A stretch of DNA of 42,551 nucleotides from Pseudomonas sp. MIACH (GTDB lineage: Bacteria > Pseudomonadota > Gammaproteobacteria > Pseudomonadales > Pseudomonadaceae), in assembly GCF_001269925.1 (NCBI RefSeq), contig NZ_LHVO01000034.1, positions 1 to 42,551 of the forward strand, given 5' to 3'. Position 1 is the stretch's first letter. Each line of letters begins with the position of its first letter. The notes below the pieces were generated by a model. That model made no database searches and had not been told where the DNA came from. It saw only the letters and a list, made by a program, of their open reading frames with translations. Below are positions 23,901 through 34,230 of the stretch, in pieces. The translations under genes were made by a program, and so were the position numbers.

Positions 23901-26900
23901 GCGCCGGGTCCAGGTCAATCGCCTGAACCACCAGCGGCGCCTCACGCCAGACCACTTGCACGGGGCTGTCGAGGCCTTCCCAGACCACGCTGGTGCGCAG
24001 GATATCGTGACGGGCCGCCACCTGTTGCAACGCGCCCATGAACCCCTGCAACCGCTCCAGGCTGTCGAAGGCCATGCGCGATTGCAGCAGGTACGGATCG
24101 CCCTGCTCGGCGCTGATATGGTGGTACAGAATGCCTTCCTGCAATGGCGCCAGCGGGTAGATATCCTGCACATTGATCGCGCCGCCAGGCACGCTGGCGA
24201 CGACCCGGTCGATGGCCGCTTGATCAAGGTCCACCAGGGTCAGCATCGACGGCACTATGCGGGTGCAGCCCGAGGGAATGCCATTGGCCGGCACTACAAT
24301 CTCACGGCCACTGCCGACTGCCGCCGCAAGTGCCGCCAGGCTGGGCCGATTGAACAGCACACGCACATCGGCGCTCAGGCCGGCCTGGCGCATGCGTTCG
24401 ATCAGGCTGACCGCCAGCAACGAATGCCCGCCCAGTTCGAAGAAATGGTCATGGCGGCCCACGCGTTCGAGCTTGAGCAGGTCCTGCCAGATCTGCGCCA
24501 GCCGGGTTTCCACCTCGCCTTCCGGCGCCTCATAGCCACGGCTGAGCAGCGCGCTTGCATCCGGCACCGGCAGGCCCTTGCGATCCAGCTTGCCGTTGGC
24601 GGTGAGCGGCAACAGTTCCAGCCAGACATAGGCCGACGGCACCATGTAGTCCGGCAACTGGCCGTGCAGATGGGCGCGCAGCGCTTCGATCGGCAGCGGC
24701 GCGTCAGCGGTGTAGTAAGCCACCAGGCGCTTGTCGCCAGGCTCGTCTTCACGCACCAGCACCACGGCGTGGGTCACACCGGCAAAGGCCGCCAGGCAGG
24801 CTTCGATTTCGCCCGGCTCGATGCGGAAACCGCGAATCTTCACTTGCAGGTCGTTGCGGCCCCGGTACAGCAAGGTGCCGTCGGCCTGCCAGCACGCCAG
24901 GTCACCGGTGCGGTACAACAGGCCCTCGCCGAACGGGTTGGAGACAAACTTCTGCGCCGTCAGTTGCGGCTGGTTCAGGTACCCCGTGGCCACGCCCGCG
25001 CCGCCGATATACAACTCGCCAACCACGCCCAACGGCAGCAACTGGCGGTGCGCATCCAGCACATAGGCCTGGGCATTGGCAATCGGCCGGCCAATCGGAA
25101 TACCGCCCTCGCCCACGTGGGTAATGTCATGGATGGTGGAAAAGGTCGTGGCTTCGGTCGGCCCGTAGCCATTGAGCAGATGCTGGGGCCGGCCGTGCTT
25201 GAGCACGCGGTCGATCACCAGCGGGTCGAGCACATCGCCGCCGACGATCAGGTAACGCAACTGCGGGAACACCGGCATCAGCGCATCGGCGTACTGGTGG
25301 AACAGCCCGGCGGTCATCCACAACACGCTGACGGCCTGCTCCTGCAGCAACGCGGCAAACGCGGCCTGGGACAACAGCACCGCCTGTTCGACCACGACCA
25401 CACAGCCGCCATTGAGCAACGGCGCCCACACGTCGAGGGTGCTCGCATCGAACGCGGGGTTGGAGGCAAACGCCACGCGGTCGCGCGGGTTGAACTCGGC
25501 ATAGCCGTTATTGAGCACCAGGCGCGAGATGGCGCGGTGCGGCACTTGCACGCCTTTCGGTGCGCCGGTGGAGCCGGAGGTGTAGAGGATGTACGCCACG
25601 CTTTGCGATGACTGCACCCGCTCCGGGTTGCGCGGCGACTGCGCCTCCAGATTGAGGTCGGCCAAGCTCGTGAGCACCCGTTGCGCACCGCTGTCCTGCA
25701 CGATAAGGGCCTGGCGTTCGAGCGGCGCGTTGATGTCCAGCGGCACGTACACGGCGCCGCACTTGAGGATCGCCAGTTGGCAGATCAGCAAGTCGAGGCT
25801 GCGGGGCAATGCAATCGCCACACTTTCCCCCGGCTGCACACCCTGGTTGATCAGGTGATGGGCCAGGCGGTTGGCGCGGCGGTTGAGGTCGCGGTAGCTC
25901 AGGGACAATGACCCCTGCACCGCCGCCACCGCTTCGGGACGCGCCAGGGCCTGGGCTTCGAACAGTTGAGGCACGGTGAGCTGCGACGGGTACTCGCGGG
26001 CGGTGGCATTGAAGTCCACCAGCAATTGGTTGCGTTCGCCGGGCGGCACGATCGACACGGCCAGCATCGGCGTGGTCGGCGCCTGTTGCAGCGCGGTCAC
26101 CAAGTGACGCAGGGCGGTGAGCATATAGTCGCCGACACGTCGCGCGTCCAGCGTAGCCACACCTTGCACAGTGAGGGCGAAGCCGCTGCCGAGGTCATCG
26201 ACGTTAAGCACCAGCGGGTAGTTGCTGCGCTCTTCAGAACTGAGAATCTGGATGCCGGCGGCGGCAAACGGACTGTCTCCCGGCACATCCTCCGGCGCGC
26301 TGTGGCGGTAGTTGAGCAGCGTGCTGAACAACGGCAACGAACCCGGTACTCCGCTGCAACGCTGGGCCAGGGACAGCGGCGCGTGCTCGTGCGCGAGCAA
26401 GTCTGCCAGGCGCGCGTGGGTCGCGCGCACTGCAGCCTGCACGCCGACGGTGCCGACGCTGACCCGCAGCGGCAAGGTGTTGATAAACATGCCCAGGGCG
26501 CGGTCGGCACCCTCGCCACCCTGCATGCGCCCAAGCAGGACGGTGCCGAACACCACCTCCTGCTGCCCGGAGACTTGCCCCAGCACCTGCGCCCAGGCCA
26601 GATGCACCAGGCTGGCGGTGCTCACGCCCAATTGCCGCGCCTGTTCGCGCAGGCCCAGGCTCAATGCCGGTTCCAGCGGCAGGTGCGCTTCGACGATGCC
26701 GCTGCCGTCGCCATTCACGTCCTGCAGACCAAAGGCCAGGGTCGGCTCGTCGATATCGCCCAACATCTCGCTGAAGAACGCTTCGTGCTCGGCCTGGCTG
26801 ACCCCAAGCCGCGCCTGGGCCACGTAGTTGCGGTACTGCACTGCATCCGGCAGTTGCGCGCTGCGGCCGGACAGGCTGGCACTCATCTCCTGCACCAGCA

Positions 26901-29900
26901 CTTGCAGGGCGGTGTGGTCGAGCAGGATGTGGTGCAGCAGCAGAATGCCGACGAAACGCCCCTGGTCCTCGGCGTAGGCAAGGCGCATCAGCGAGGCGCG
27001 GGACAGGTCGAGGCGATAGTGGCGTGGGTCGAAGCGCTGTTGCAGGTGCGCCAGGGCATCGACACCTGGGGTTTCAATGCGCTCAACCGCCAGCGGCGCC
27101 TGGCGACAGACCACTTGCACCGGCTCGTCCAGGCCTTCCCAGAGGATCGCCGTGCGCAGGATGTCGTTGCGCTCGATCACGCTGTGCAGCGCCTGGATAA
27201 AGGCGTCCACCGCCGCCTGATGGTCAAAGCCCAACTGCACCTGCAACACGTAGGGATCGCCTTCGCTGGTTGCCAGGTGGTGATAGAGGATGCCCGCCTG
27301 CAACGGCGCCAGGGCGTAGATGTCCTGCACATTGCCGATGCCGCCGGGCACGCTGTGGAGGATGTGATCGATGGCGGCCTGGTCGAGGTCGATCAGCGCC
27401 AGCATGTCCGGGGTGATGACCTGGCTGTGGGTCTGGATCGGGTTGGCCGGGACGTGCACCTGCCGTTGCCCGCCCACCGCCGCCGCCAGCGCGGCCAACG
27501 TCGGCTGGCCAAACAGCACACGCACATCGGCGCTGAGGTCCACCTGGCGCATGCGCTCGATCAGCTTGACCGCCAGCAGGGAATGGCCGCCCAGTTCGAA
27601 GAAATTGTCATCGCGACCGATACGGTCGAGCTTGAGCAAGTCCTGCCAGATCGTCGCGATGGCGGTTTCCACGCTGCCCTGGGGGGCTTCATAGCTGCGC
27701 CGGGCCAACGCATCGGCATCGGGCGCGGGCAAGGCCTTGCGGTCGAGTTTGCCGTTGGTGGTCAACGGAAAGGCGTCCAGCAGTACGAACGCGCTGGGCA
27801 CCATGTGGTCGGCCAGGCTCAGCAGCAGGTGGTCACGCAGCGCCGCGACACGGGTGTCACCCTCGGCAATTACGTAGGCCACCAGGCGTTTGTCCCCCGG
27901 TTGATCTTCCCGGGCGATCACCACCGCGTCACGCACACCTGGGGCGGTGGCCAGACGGGCCTGGATTTCGCCGAGTTCGATGCGGAAGCCACGGATCTTC
28001 ACCTGGTCGTCATTGCGCCCCAGGTATTCGACGCTGCCGTCGGCCAACAGGCGTCCGAGGTCGCCGGTCTTGTACATCCGCAGCCCCGTGGCCGGATCGT
28101 TCAGGAAGCGCTCGGCGGTCAACTCATCCCGATTCAGATAACCCCGCGCCACGCCGGCGCCACCGACGTACAACTCGCCGACCACGCCAAACGGCAGCGG
28201 CTCGCGGTGCGCGTCCAGCACATACAGTTGCAGGTCGGGAATGCGCACGCCAATCGGGCTGACCCCGACCAGCTGCGCGTCTGCCGCTTCCAGCGCGCGG
28301 TACGTCACGTGCACGGTGGTTTCGGTGATGCCGTACATGTTCACCAGTTGCGTACCGGCGTTGATCGTCCGGGCGTACCACGGCTTGAGCATCCCCGGCT
28401 CCAGGGCCTCGCCACCGAAAATAACCTGGCGCAGGGAATGGGCCTGGGGGCTCTGGCCCTGGGCGGCAATCAGTTGGCGGAACGCGCTGGGGGTCTGGTT
28501 GAGGATGCTCACGCCGGCCTCGCAGAGCAGCGTGTAGCACTCGTCCGGCGAGCGGCTGACCAGTTGCGGCACGATCAGCAACTGGCCGCCGTGCCTCAGC
28601 GCGCCCCAGATTTCCCACACCGAGAAGTCGAACGCGAAGGAGTGAAACAACGCCCATACATCGTTGCGATTGAAGCCGAACCAGTGCTCGGTGGCGCTGA
28701 ACAGCCGCGCCACCTGGCGATGTTCGATCATCACGCCTTTGGGCTGGCCGGTGGAGCCGGAGGTGTAGATCACATAGGCCAGGCTATGCGGGCTGACGCT
28801 GACGCGCGGATTGACGATGGACTCACCGCGCAGGCCATTGAGGTCGATCTGCGCCAGGTCGCCGACCAGATGCCGGGTGTTGGCCTGTACCAGCACGGCC
28901 AGGGGTTGGCTGTCGCCGAGGGTATACGCGATGCGCTCCAGCGGGTAGGCCGGGTCGATGGGCACATAGCCCGCGCCAGCCTTGAGGATGCCCAGCAGGC
29001 CGATGATCATCTCCGGGCCACGTTCCACGCAAATGGCCACGCGATCATCGGCGCGGATGCCTTGGGCCAGCAGGCGATGGGCGACCTGGTTGGCGCGCTC
29101 ATTGAGCTGGCGGTAGGTGAGACGTTGCTGCTCGAAACGTAGCGCGATGGCGTCAGGCTGGGCGGCGGCGTGGGTTTCGACTTGCTGGTGGATCAGGGCG
29201 CTGTCGGCGTAGGTGTGCGGGGTGTGGTTGAGGGTGTGCAGCAGCTGCTGACGCTCTTCCTCGGGCAGGATTTCCAGGCGATTGAGTGGCGTCTGCGGCG
29301 CGTGTTCCAGGGCCTGGGCCAGGCTCTCCAGCGCGGTGTGCAGGTAACCCGCGACACGCTGCGCGCCGATGCCCGCATCGACCATTACCGTCAGCGCAAA
29401 GTCTTCGCCCAGGTCATCCACATTGACCGTCAGCGGGTAGTTGGTGCGCTCCTCGGCGCCCAATACCTGGATGCCCTCGGCGACCTCGATCACTTCGGCC
29501 ATGTCGGTGGCGGCGCTGTGGCGATAGTTGAGCATCGCACTGAACAGCGGCGTCGGTGCCGCGACTGCGCTGCAGCGCTGGGCCAGTGCCAGGGACGCAT
29601 GTTCGTGGTTGAGCAACGCGGTGAGACGTTCGTGGGTCGCCTTGACCCCGGCGCGTACGTCCTGCCCGTCCACATCCACCCGCAGTGGCAAGGTGTTGAT
29701 GAACATGCCCAACGCCCGTTCACCGCCCTCACCTGCGCCCATGCGCCCGAGCATCACCGTACCGAACACCACCGCGTCGCGACCGGAGACCACGCCCAAG
29801 ACGCGGGCCAAGGCCAGGTGCAGCATGCTCGCCACGCTGACCCCCAATGGCCGCGCCAAGCTGCGCAGGCGCCGGCTCAGAGCGCTGTCGACGGGTATGC

Positions 29901-30834
29901 GCGCCTCGTCGATCCCCTGGCCATCGCCCTGCACATCCTGCAAACCGAAGGGCAAGGTCGGTCCATCGATATCCGCCAGCATCTCGCGGAAAAACGTTTC
30001 ATGGGCCTGCTCGCTGACCCCATGGCGCACCTGGGCGATATAGCTGCGAAACGCCACCGGCTCGCCGGCCTGGTCTTGCTGGCCTGCCAGGTACAACTGG
30101 ATTTCATGGCGCACCACATCCAAGGCGGTATGATCGAGGATGGTGTGGTGGAACAACAGCATGGCAACCACACGCTGGTTGGCCGGATCCTCGGCAAACA
30201 CCAGGCGCAGCAGCGGCGCCTGGCTCAGGTCCAGGCGGTAAGTACGCGCGTCATAGCGCGTCAACAAGCGGTCGAGGGCATCGCCACCACTGAAATGCGC
30301 CTCTTCACAGGCCAGGGTTGCCTTGCGCCACACCACTTGCAGCGGCTCATCAAGGCGCTCCCAGGCCATGGAGGTGCGCAGGATATCGTGGCGATCGATC
30401 ACCCATTGCAGCGCCTCGGCAAACGCCCGCAGGCGCGCACGGCTGTCGAACACAAACTGCGCGTGCAACACATACGGATCGCCCTGCTCCGCCGAAAGAT
30501 GGTGATAGAGCATGCCCTCCTGCAACGGCGCCAGCGGGTAGATGTCCTGCACGTTCGCCGCCCCACCGGGGATCGCCGCGACGATACGGTCGATGGCCGC
30601 CTGGTCGAGATTGACCAGCGGCAACATGTCCGGCGTGATGCGGTAGGCCGGACTCAACCAGTCCCCGCCATGCTCGGTCACCAGCGTGAGCAACTGCGGT
30701 TTATGGGCGATCAACTGATCCCACAACGCATCGTCCAACGCCTCATCGTCACCCAGGACAATCAGGTCGTCTTCTTCCCTTTGCAGACGGATCGCATGGG
30801 TGGAAATCGCTGCCAATAATTCGCTGAACTGCAT
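17929..30834 (-). CDS. viscB: Viscosin-type lipopeptide NRPS, four internal modules
   Basis: A 4301-residue synthetase: TubC-type docking domain (1-50), then four C-A-T modules with phosphopantetheine serines at 1085, 2138, 3195 and 4259. Pocket codes by eye are DFWNIGMVHK (Thr), DALWIGGTFK (Val or Ile), DAWFLGNVVK (Leu) and DVWHMSLVDK (Ser), which is residues 3-6 of viscosin, WLIP and massetolide. All four C domains carry the dual condensation/epimerisation sign HH[IL]xxxxGD ([36 protein letters not shown]) plus HHxxxDH, so each should epimerise the preceding residue. It lacks a starter C domain and a thioesterase, so it needs a ViscA before it and ViscC after it. The frame opens at a GTG (30858), but the ATG at 30834 has AGG seven bases upstream and begins the docking domain. 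The C-terminus (TERMEIVL) is a plausible partner of the ViscC docking domain. Confidence 0.93.
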   Translation of the reverse strand: MQFSELLAAISTHAIRLQREEDDLIVLGDDEALDDALWDQLIAHKPQLLTLVTEHGGDWLSPAYRITPDMLPLVNLDQAAIDRIVAAIPGGAANVQDIYPLAPLQEGMLYHHLSAEQGDPYVLHAQFVFDSRARLRAFAEALQWVIDRHDILRTSMAWERLDEPLQVVWRKATLACEEAHFSGGDALDRLLTRYDARTYRLDLSQAPLLRLVFAEDPANQRVVAMLLFHHTILDHTALDVVRHEIQLYLAGQQDQAGEPVAFRSYIAQVRHGVSEQAHETFFREMLADIDGPTLPFGLQDVQGDGQGIDEARIPVDSALSRRLRSLARPLGVSVASMLHLALARVLGVVSGRDAVVFGTVMLGRMGAGEGGERALGMFINTLPLRVDVDGQDVRAGVKATHERLTALLNHEHASLALAQRCSAVAAPTPLFSAMLNYRHSAATDMAEVIEVAEGIQVLGAEERTNYPLTVNVDDLGEDFALTVMVDAGIGAQRVAGYLHTALESLAQALEHAPQTPLNRLEILPEEERQQLLHTLNHTPHTYADSALIHQQVETHAAAQPDAIALRFEQQRLTYRQLNERANQVAHRLLAQGIRADDRVAICVERGPEMIIGLLGILKAGAGYVPIDPAYPLERIAYTLGDSQPLAVLVQANTRHLVGDLAQIDLNGLRGESIVNPRVSVSPHSLAYVIYTSGSTGQPKGVMIEHRQVARLFSATEHWFGFNRNDVWALFHSFAFDFSVWEIWGALRHGGQLLIVPQLVSRSPDECYTLLCEAGVSILNQTPSAFRQLIAAQGQSPQAHSLRQVIFGGEALEPGMLKPWYARTINAGTQLVNMYGITETTVHVTYRALEAADAQLVGVSPIGVRIPDLQLYVLDAHREPLPFGVVGELYVGGAGVARGYLNRDELTAERFLNDPATGLRMYKTGDLGRLLADGSVEYLGRNDDQVKIRGFRIELGEIQARLATAPGVRDAVVIAREDQPGDKRLVAYVIAEGDTRVAALRDHLLLSLADHMVPSAFVLLDAFPLTTNGKLDRKALPAPDADALARRSYEAPQGSVETAIATIWQDLLKLDRIGRDDNFFELGGHSLLAVKLIERMRQVDLSADVRVLFGQPTLAALAAAVGGQRQVHVPANPIQTHSQVITPDMLALIDLDQAAIDHILHSVPGGIGNVQDIYALAPLQAGILYHHLATSEGDPYVLQVQLGFDHQAAVDAFIQALHSVIERNDILRTAILWEGLDEPVQVVCRQAPLAVERIETPGVDALAHLQQRFDPRHYRLDLSRASLMRLAYAEDQGRFVGILLLHHILLDHTALQVLVQEMSASLSGRSAQLPDAVQYRNYVAQARLGVSQAEHEAFFSEMLGDIDEPTLAFGLQDVNGDGSGIVEAHLPLEPALSLGLREQARQLGVSTASLVHLAWAQVLGQVSGQQEVVFGTVLLGRMQGGEGADRALGMFINTLPLRVSVGTVGVQAAVRATHARLADLLAHEHAPLSLAQRCSGVPGSLPLFSTLLNYRHSAPEDVPGDSPFAAAGIQILSSEERSNYPLVLNVDDLGSGFALTVQGVATLDARRVGDYMLTALRHLVTALQQAPTTPMLAVSIVPPGERNQLLVDFNATAREYPSQLTVPQLFEAQALARPEAVAAVQGSLSLSYRDLNRRANRLAHHLINQGVQPGESVAIALPRSLDLLICQLAILKCGAVYVPLDINAPLERQALIVQDSGAQRVLTSLADLNLEAQSPRNPERVQSSQSVAYILYTSGSTGAPKGVQVPHRAISRLVLNNGYAEFNPRDRVAFASNPAFDASTLDVWAPLLNGGCVVVVEQAVLLSQAAFAALLQEQAVSVLWMTAGLFHQYADALMPVFPQLRYLIVGGDVLDPLVIDRVLKHGRPQHLLNGYGPTEATTFSTIHDITHVGEGGIPIGRPIANAQAYVLDAHRQLLPLGVVGELYIGGAGVATGYLNQPQLTAQKFVSNPFGEGLLYRTGDLACWQADGTLLYRGRNDLQVKIRGFRIEPGEIEACLAAFAGVTHAVVLVREDEPGDKRLVAYYTADAPLPIEALRAHLHGQLPDYMVPSAYVWLELLPLTANGKLDRKGLPVPDASALLSRGYEAPEGEVETRLAQIWQDLLKLERVGRHDHFFELGGHSLLAVSLIERMRQAGLSADVRVLFNRPSLAALAAAVGSGREIVVPANGIPSGCTRIVPSMLTLVDLDQAAIDRVVASVPGGAINVQDIYPLAPLQEGILYHHISAEQGDPYLLQSRMAFDSLERLQGFMGALQQVAARHDILRTSVVWEGLDSPVQVVWREAPLVVQAIDLDPAHGDILEQLHGRFDARHYRLDITQAPLLRMVYAQDPANHRVAAILLFHHLALDHTAMAVVGQEMGAFLFNTAQDLPVPTPFRNYVAQARLGVSVDEHEQFFRAMLAEVDEPTLPFGVQDVQGDGRAIEEAEQAVDAALARRLREQARLRGVSAASLMHLAWALVLARVCGRDEVVFGTVLMGRMQAGDGADRALGMFINTLPLKVDVATDAVAALKATHGRLSALLGHEHASLALAQRCSGVAAATPLFSALLNYRHSNPGEMARDGHGIWAGVQLLGGEERSNYPLTLSVDDLGEGFGLSVLAVPRIGAQRLCDYMTNAIGQLIDALENSAPASLNLLDILPASERQTLLREFNATAADFPTGHTVHGAFEVQAERQPHAIAVVQDGESLTYRQLNQRANQLAHHLLALGVQPDDRVALCCRRGPQMLVGLLGILKAGAAYVPIDPAYPAERIAYLLQDSAPVAVLAQASTRELLGSVASLDLDDLQHANVSNPQIAALTAAHLAYVIYTSGSTGQPKGVMVEHRTVENLVHWHCEAFGLSAVSHTSSVAGFGFDAMAWEVWPALCVGATLHLPPADLGNEHIDELLAWWLAQPLDVSFLPTPVAEYAFSQDLHHPTLRLLLIGGDRLRQFSQERRFAVINNYGPTEATVVATSGRVRAGQALHIGRPIANACVYVLDEHLRPVPVGVAGELYVGGSGVARGYLNRAQMTAERFLQDPFNPGRMYRTGDLVRWLPEGNLEYLGRNDDQVKIRGVRVELGEIESRLAALPGVGEAVVLVREGRMVAWFTEHQPLSIESLREQLQAHLPDALVPVAYVKLDALPLTANGKLDRQALPAPDQAAVLSRDYEAPLGAVETTLARLWAEVLQVEQVGRHDHFFELGGHSLLAVSLIERMRQAGLSADVRVLFSQPTLAALAAAVGSGREVQVPANRITPDCQRITPDLLSLVTLDQSTLDQVVSRVPGGAANVQDIYPLAPLQEGILYHHLTAEQGDPYLLQSHLAFDRVERLHAFAQALQQVIDRHDILRTGVVWEGLVQPLQVVWRKAQLPLEHVHLQGDVLAGLHERFDARRYRLDISQAPLIRLAYAEDPANQRVVAVLLYHHIALDHTAFDVVLREMQGYLLGHPAPTAAPMPYRNYVAQARLGVSEQEHEAFFRGMLGDVDEPTLPFGLQDVRGDGSAIEAHCLQLDSDLNRRLRAQARLLGVSTASLFHLAWGQVLAATSGRHSVVFGTVLVGRLQGGEGADRALGVFINTLPLRLDIDAQGVRAAVRTTHARLSALLGHEHASLALAQRCSGVAAPAPLFSSMLNYRHRGAATRSEDAQHAWEGMQTLVNDGRTNYPLTLNVDDLGDGYDVTALAQVDAQRICAYMQTALAGLVDALEQAPHQALNRLPVMGAEERQKLLVDFNATEVNYDLDQTLHGLFEAQVMRTPQAVAVKAGEQHLTYRQLNERANRLAHHLREKGVQPETRVGICLERGLDMVIGLFAILKAGGGYVPLDPAYPQERIAYMLHDSAPVVVLAQRATRGLLGEAAVIDLDQPDWQHQSASNPEVPGLSARNQAYVIYTSGSTGQPKGVINEHAGVVNRLLWMQDAYGLKAHDAVLQKTPFSFDVSVWEFFWPLFTGARLVMARPGGHKDPAYLCDVIEAEQITTLHFVPSMLDVFLAHGDVSQAAGVQRVMCSGEALPGSLVRRFKQQLPGIGLYNLYGPTEAAVDVTAWNCTRPDVPDNTPIGKPIANTCLYVLDGQLQPVPLGVVGELFIGGVQVARGYLNRPELTAERFLEDPFSNGRLYRTGDLGRYLPDGNIEYLGRNDDQVKIRGLRIELGEIQARLLEHPQVNEAAVVAREDRLVAYYTGTHTDIEQLRAQLLQHLPDFMVPALFVHLDALPLSPNGKLDRKALPAPGMQALQVREYEAPEGDTEILLARLWAELLNVERVGRQDNFFELGGHSLLAVSLIGRLRQEGMEADVRALFEQPTLAGYAAMTERMEIVL

Positions 30835-31041
30835 GGGGTAACCTGCCTGATAAGTCACGGTGGAGAAGAAAGTCCGTTTTCAGCTGCCGCTTGGATCGGG
30901 TGTGCTGGGTGCCCGGTGAAAAAAGTGCGGGCGCAGCCGGGGGGCCTGGAGGGGCTTCCGGCAGGGTTGGAAAATTAAGGGATTCAGGCGGTGGGGGGTG
31001 ACATGGGAAGCGGGGACAAGCGGGATCAGGGCGAGTTCAAT
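30835..31041 (-). promoter_or_regulatory. viscB upstream region and end of the T6SS operon
   Basis: This gap should hold the viscB promoter and leader. A six-base T run on the minus strand (about 30919-30924) follows GC-rich sequence with a GCCGG/CCGGC pair, a weak candidate stop for the T6SS operon. No convincing -35/-10 or lux-box palindrome could be read by eye. The viscB ribosome site is AGG seven bases before 30834. Co-directional orientation leaves read-through from the T6SS operon possible. Confidence 0.35.
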
Positions 31042-32139
31042 TCATTCCACAGCCAATGTGAGGTCTTCACAGGCGCCCGCCTGCGGCACCAGATGAATAT
31101 CCACGCGGCGGTTGGCCGCACGTCCTGCCTCTGTGCCATTGCTGGCGATGGGCTGATTGGCCGCAAAGCCCTGCACGGCAAAGCAGCTGTCGGCAATGCC
31201 GCCCATGCGTTGCATCCAATCGCGTACAGCAGAGGCACGGGCGTGGGACAGGGCCAGATTCTGTTCGACGGCGCCGGTGGCATCGGTATGCCCAGCAATC
31301 ACGATCAGCCAGCCCGGTTGGGCCTTGATGTCGACCAGGGCCTTGATCAGCACCTTGGTCGAGTCCGGTTTCAGCGTTGCGCTGCCGGCATCGAACAGCG
31401 ACAGGCTGTCCAGCCGCACCGGTTCAGGCATTAAGGTTTCCCGCTCAGGCATTCTCAGCCAGGCTTGCCAACCGAACCCGGCAAGCACGGCAACGAAAAT
31501 CCCAGCGGCCAACAGCCACCGCAGCATGCGATGCCGTCGCGGTTGCGCCTCAGGGGGTGGCAGGATCACGACGGGGCTCACCCATGCCGGAGCCATCCCC
31601 AGCAACGGCACCGACAGCGTTTCGCTGGATGAACAGAGCTGCTCCAAGCGCAGGCCGACCTGTTGACGCAACGCCTGGAGTGCCAGCAACGGACCGTGAG
31701 GCAACAAGCGCGCTTGCAACCGGGCCAACCCGGTATGCAGTTGAGCCAGGGCAGGACCGCTGTGCACCGGCATTGGCGCGCGGCGCAGCAGTGCCTGCAG
31801 TTGATCGAACAGCCACCCCAGCACGTCGAGACGCGTGGACTCCATGGCTGGCCATACGTGTGGCCACTCGCGGGCAAGCGCCTCGATAAGTGCCACGCCC
31901 TGGGCCACTCCCTCCACGCCATGACGTTGGGCACACGCCAAGGTGTAGAAACACGCGGTCTGCAGGTCTGCGCCGTTGTGCTCGAACAGCCTCACGCACC
32001 ACTGTTCGACCTTCACCCAGTCCACATCCGGGCAGGCGGGATGGCTGAGCTTGGCCAACTCATCGCGCAAGGCGGTGAACTCGCTGAAACCGCGCGGATC
32101 ACCGCCGAATTGAATGCGCATTTCAAACACTGCCGTCAT
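31042..32139 (-). CDS. TssA-like N-domain fused to OmpA peptidoglycan-binding domain (T6SS)
   Basis: A 365-residue membrane protein. Residues 1-170 resemble the ImpA_N/VasL-type region of TssA proteins (helical, with WVKVEQWCVRLFEHNGADLQTA equivalent to the same stretch in the TssA encoded at 35979-37565). A proline-rich linker leads to one membrane segment (about 206-227). An OmpA-like domain (241-351) follows with the expected NLALSHARA and NRRVDI motifs and GHTD, which bind peptidoglycan. The N-part would face the cytoplasm and the OmpA part the periplasm, giving a wall anchor tied to the secretion apparatus. It is last in the operon, 23 bases after tssE. The exact role is unknown; anchoring or positioning of the T6SS is the inference. 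Confidence 0.8.
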   Translation of the reverse strand: MTAVFEMRIQFGGDPRGFSEFTALRDELAKLSHPACPDVDWVKVEQWCVRLFEHNGADLQTACFYTLACAQRHGVEGVAQGVALIEALAREWPHVWPAMESTRLDVLGWLFDQLQALLRRAPMPVHSGPALAQLHTGLARLQARLLPHGPLLALQALRQQVGLRLEQLCSSSETLSVPLLGMAPAWVSPVVILPPPEAQPRRHRMLRWLLAAGIFVAVLAGFGWQAWLRMPERETLMPEPVRLDSLSLFDAGSATLKPDSTKVLIKALVDIKAQPGWLIVIAGHTDATGAVEQNLALSHARASAVRDWMQRMGGIADSCFAVQGFAANQPIASNGTEAGRAANRRVDIHLVPQAGACEDLTLAVE

Positions 32140-32162
32140 CGCGCTTCCCTTGCGTTATCGGT

Positions 32163-32603
32163 TCAAGGCGTAGAGAGGTACTGTTGCCGCTTCAAGTGAC
32201 GCACCAGCACCGGGCCCTCGGGGCCCAGGGTGGTGCCGAAGTTCACGCGCTGCCCATCTTTCAATTGCATCGCCAGGGCGTAGTCCAGATGCCCCGGCAG
32301 TGCCTGGGGCAGCAGCTCGATGGCCACCGCCGCCAGGCGCGGTTCGTACTTGAGCAACGTGGCGGTCATGGTGCCGATCAAGCCATGGGCTGAGGCGGGC
32401 AACCCTTGCAGGATCAGGCCCATGTCCGGCAGCCCGTAATCCGGCAGATGGCTGAGCGCGCCCGCGCGGCTGTTGAGGATGCGTTGCAGGTTGTCCAGCA
32501 CGGACAGCGGGTGCTGGTCCTCCTCGCTGACGCGATGCAACGCCAGCTCACCGTTGAAGTTTTGCAGCAGCATTTCGTAGAGCGAGGGGGTGCATTCGCT
32601 CAT
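32163..32603 (-). CDS. tssE: T6SS baseplate protein TssE (gp25-like)
   Basis: A 146-residue protein of the GPW/gp25 family, the baseplate wedge component that primes sheath assembly at the inner membrane. The middle part (SVLDNLQRILNSRAG, then LPDYGLPDM) is the usual TssE signature, and a C-terminal beta-rich half ends the protein. Length is normal. The ATG at 32603 is three bases after the tssJ stop, so the genes are tightly coupled. The call rests on motif pattern and its place beside tssF, tssG and tssJ. Confidence 0.9.
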   Translation of the reverse strand: MSECTPSLYEMLLQNFNGELALHRVSEEDQHPLSVLDNLQRILNSRAGALSHLPDYGLPDMGLILQGLPASAHGLIGTMTATLLKYEPRLAAVAIELLPQALPGHLDYALAMQLKDGQRVNFGTTLGPEGPVLVRHLKRQQYLSTP

Positions 32604-32606
32604 GGC

Positions 32607-33143
32607 TCAGTCCTTCGCCAGGGGCCGCAGCGTCAGGCGGCTATCACCCAGCTCGATCACCCGTGCCCGATCCGGGTCCAGGTCGTCGCGTGCCAAGGTC
32701 AGGCGCCACGTGTTCAGGCGGGTATCGGGGTTGCGGAACAAGGCCACCACCGTGACGAACTGCGCCTCCTTGTGCATGGGCACATTCAGTTGCGCACCCT
32801 CCTGCGGTTTCACCACCACTGCGCGTTTGTCCAGCAACGCGCTCGCCAGCAGTTGCTCGTCATCGCCCAGCAACCCTTCGTAGGTCGCCAGCTCCACCGC
32901 CTTGGTGTCGCGCAGTTGGTAAACCCGGATCAAGGTCGGTACCGACAACGCACTCATGTCGGTGACCTGGGTGTTCAGCGTCGTGCGCGCGCTGAAATCC
33001 AGGTGCAAGGTTTTGACCTGCTTGTAGAAGATCGCCTTCGTGGTGGACACCGTGCCATCGGCCACGGTCTGGGCCAGGCCACACCCCGCGAGCGGCAGTA
33101 CAGTCACCGCCAACATCAAGCACTTAAAAACGGTACGCGACAT
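32607..33143 (-). CDS. tssJ: T6SS outer-membrane lipoprotein TssJ
   Basis: A 178-residue lipoprotein. The signal peptide (1-20) ends in the lipobox LAGC with lipidated Cys21. The mature part has the beta-sandwich pattern of TssJ (for example TLIRVYQLRD and VTVVALFRNPD). TssJ anchors TssM to the outer membrane in the membrane complex. The ATG at 33143 overlaps the end of tssG by 20 bases. Identification is based on the lipobox, size, the RVYQL and ALFRNP segments and gene order. Confidence 0.9.
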   Translation of the reverse strand: MSRTVFKCLMLAVTVLPLAGCGLAQTVADGTVSTTKAIFYKQVKTLHLDFSARTTLNTQVTDMSALSVPTLIRVYQLRDTKAVELATYEGLLGDDEQLLASALLDKRAVVVKPQEGAQLNVPMHKEAQFVTVVALFRNPDTRLNTWRLTLARDDLDPDRARVIELGDSRLTLRPLAKD

Positions 33144-34230
33144 GCTGCGTCTCCCTGTTGCGGGGATTAATCGAAAGGCCCTGGTAGCGGCCGAGGTTGA
33201 TCGTAAGGTGGGTGTGCCGCGTCACTTGCCAGGCATCGCCGCCCAAACCAAGGACACCGGTCATGCCGAGCCGGATAGGCGCTTGCCCGAGGACGGGCAC
33301 AGGCAGGCTGCGCACCGGCAACGACAGCTGCAGTTTCGCGGTGCAACGCCACCCCAGGTAAACGCGCAGCAGCACCAGCAAATCGCGGTACAACTCGCCA
33401 TCGGGCAGCCAGCCACGCGCTTGCCGGGTGTCGTCGGTACACAGCACCAAGCGCAACTGGCTGTTGGCGTCCTGGCCGACGCGGCCCAGCGGCGTGCCTT
33501 GGGACAAGCTCACGGGACGTTGCCGGGAAAGACGGGCCGGGTGCGCCAACGCAATGCGCTGCGGACAATGCCCAGTCACCTGCGCCTGGGTCTCGGGGGC
33601 GAGCAATTTGACCAGCGCCATGATGCCTTCGGCGTTGCGTGTGGGCAGGCGCATCACGCTGAGCAAGGCCAGAAAACGCGAGACCGGCGTGGCGACCTGC
33701 TGGGCAGTGCCCGGAATACCCAGGCCGATCAGGCCCAACAGGCATTGCGAAGTCGCATCGGTGCCACCGGTTTCGAACGTTGCCGGGTAGGAGTACTTGC
33801 GCCAGATCCGGTAAAGCTGGGTGAACATCCGGTGATTGAACATATCCAGGAAGGCTTCCAACGCGGCGTGGCCTTCGCGACGTTGCGCGATGTCATCCAG
33901 AAACACCGTCGGCATCGGCGAGTCGACCCCGTACAAACCGAACAGGCGGGTGCGCACCGTCGCCGGGCGCTCCGGGCGAGCGTCATCGGTTTCGATCGCC
34001 TTCAACTCGCTGGCCGCAAACCCCATGCCGGGATCAGGCCGAAAGCGCACGGCATCATCGGCCGGGTGCGCCGTGCTGCCCAAAGGCGGTTGCCCTGGCA
34101 AGGCCTGCTCCAACAACTGGCAAAAGCGGTACAGGTTGGCCTCGGCCACGTGCGGCCGCAGGACTTCCAGCAAACCGACGTCTTTCAGCCGGGAATACGC
34201 TGACTGTGGTTCTCGTTCCATCGCAGGCAC
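33124..34230 (-). CDS. tssG: T6SS baseplate protein TssG (ImpH)
   Basis: A 368-residue TssG-family protein. The N-terminal part (YRFCQLLEQALPG, then RFRPDPGMGFAASEL) is the standard TssG opening. It forms the baseplate wedge with TssF, TssE and TssK. The start overlaps the tssF end by 37-46 bases depending on whether the ATG at 34230 or that at 34221 is used; the two differ by three residues. No truncation is seen. Coupling with tssF is usual for the family, since the two proteins assemble as a complex. Confidence 0.9.
   Translation of the reverse strand: MPAMEREPQSAYSRLKDVGLLEVLRPHVAEANLYRFCQLLEQALPGQPPLGSTAHPADDAVRFRPDPGMGFAASELKAIETDDARPERPATVRTRLFGLYGVDSPMPTVFLDDIAQRREGHAALEAFLDMFNHRMFTQLYRIWRKYSYPATFETGGTDATSQCLLGLIGLGIPGTAQQVATPVSRFLALLSVMRLPTRNAEGIMALVKLLAPETQAQVTGHCPQRIALAHPARLSRQRPVSLSQGTPLGRVGQDANSQLRLVLCTDDTRQARGWLPDGELYRDLLVLLRVYLGWRCTAKLQLSLPVRSLPVPVLGQAPIRLGMTGVLGLGGDAWQVTRHTHLTINLGRYQGLSINPRNRETQHVAYRF

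Noticed and set aside
17908..29142. Further very long plus-strand open frames (over 1000 codons each) opposite viscB
   Set aside because: Same cause; each repeats the pattern of the modules below it and none shows a family motif.
6608..30834. DNA repeats within the NRPS genes as repeat elements or CRISPR
   Set aside because: The recurring sequences are conserved NRPS core motifs at module spacing of about 3.1 kb, not separate elements.
30858..30858. GTG start of viscB eight codons upstream of 30834
   Set aside because: No ribosome site before it, whereas the ATG at 30834 has one and begins exactly at the docking domain.
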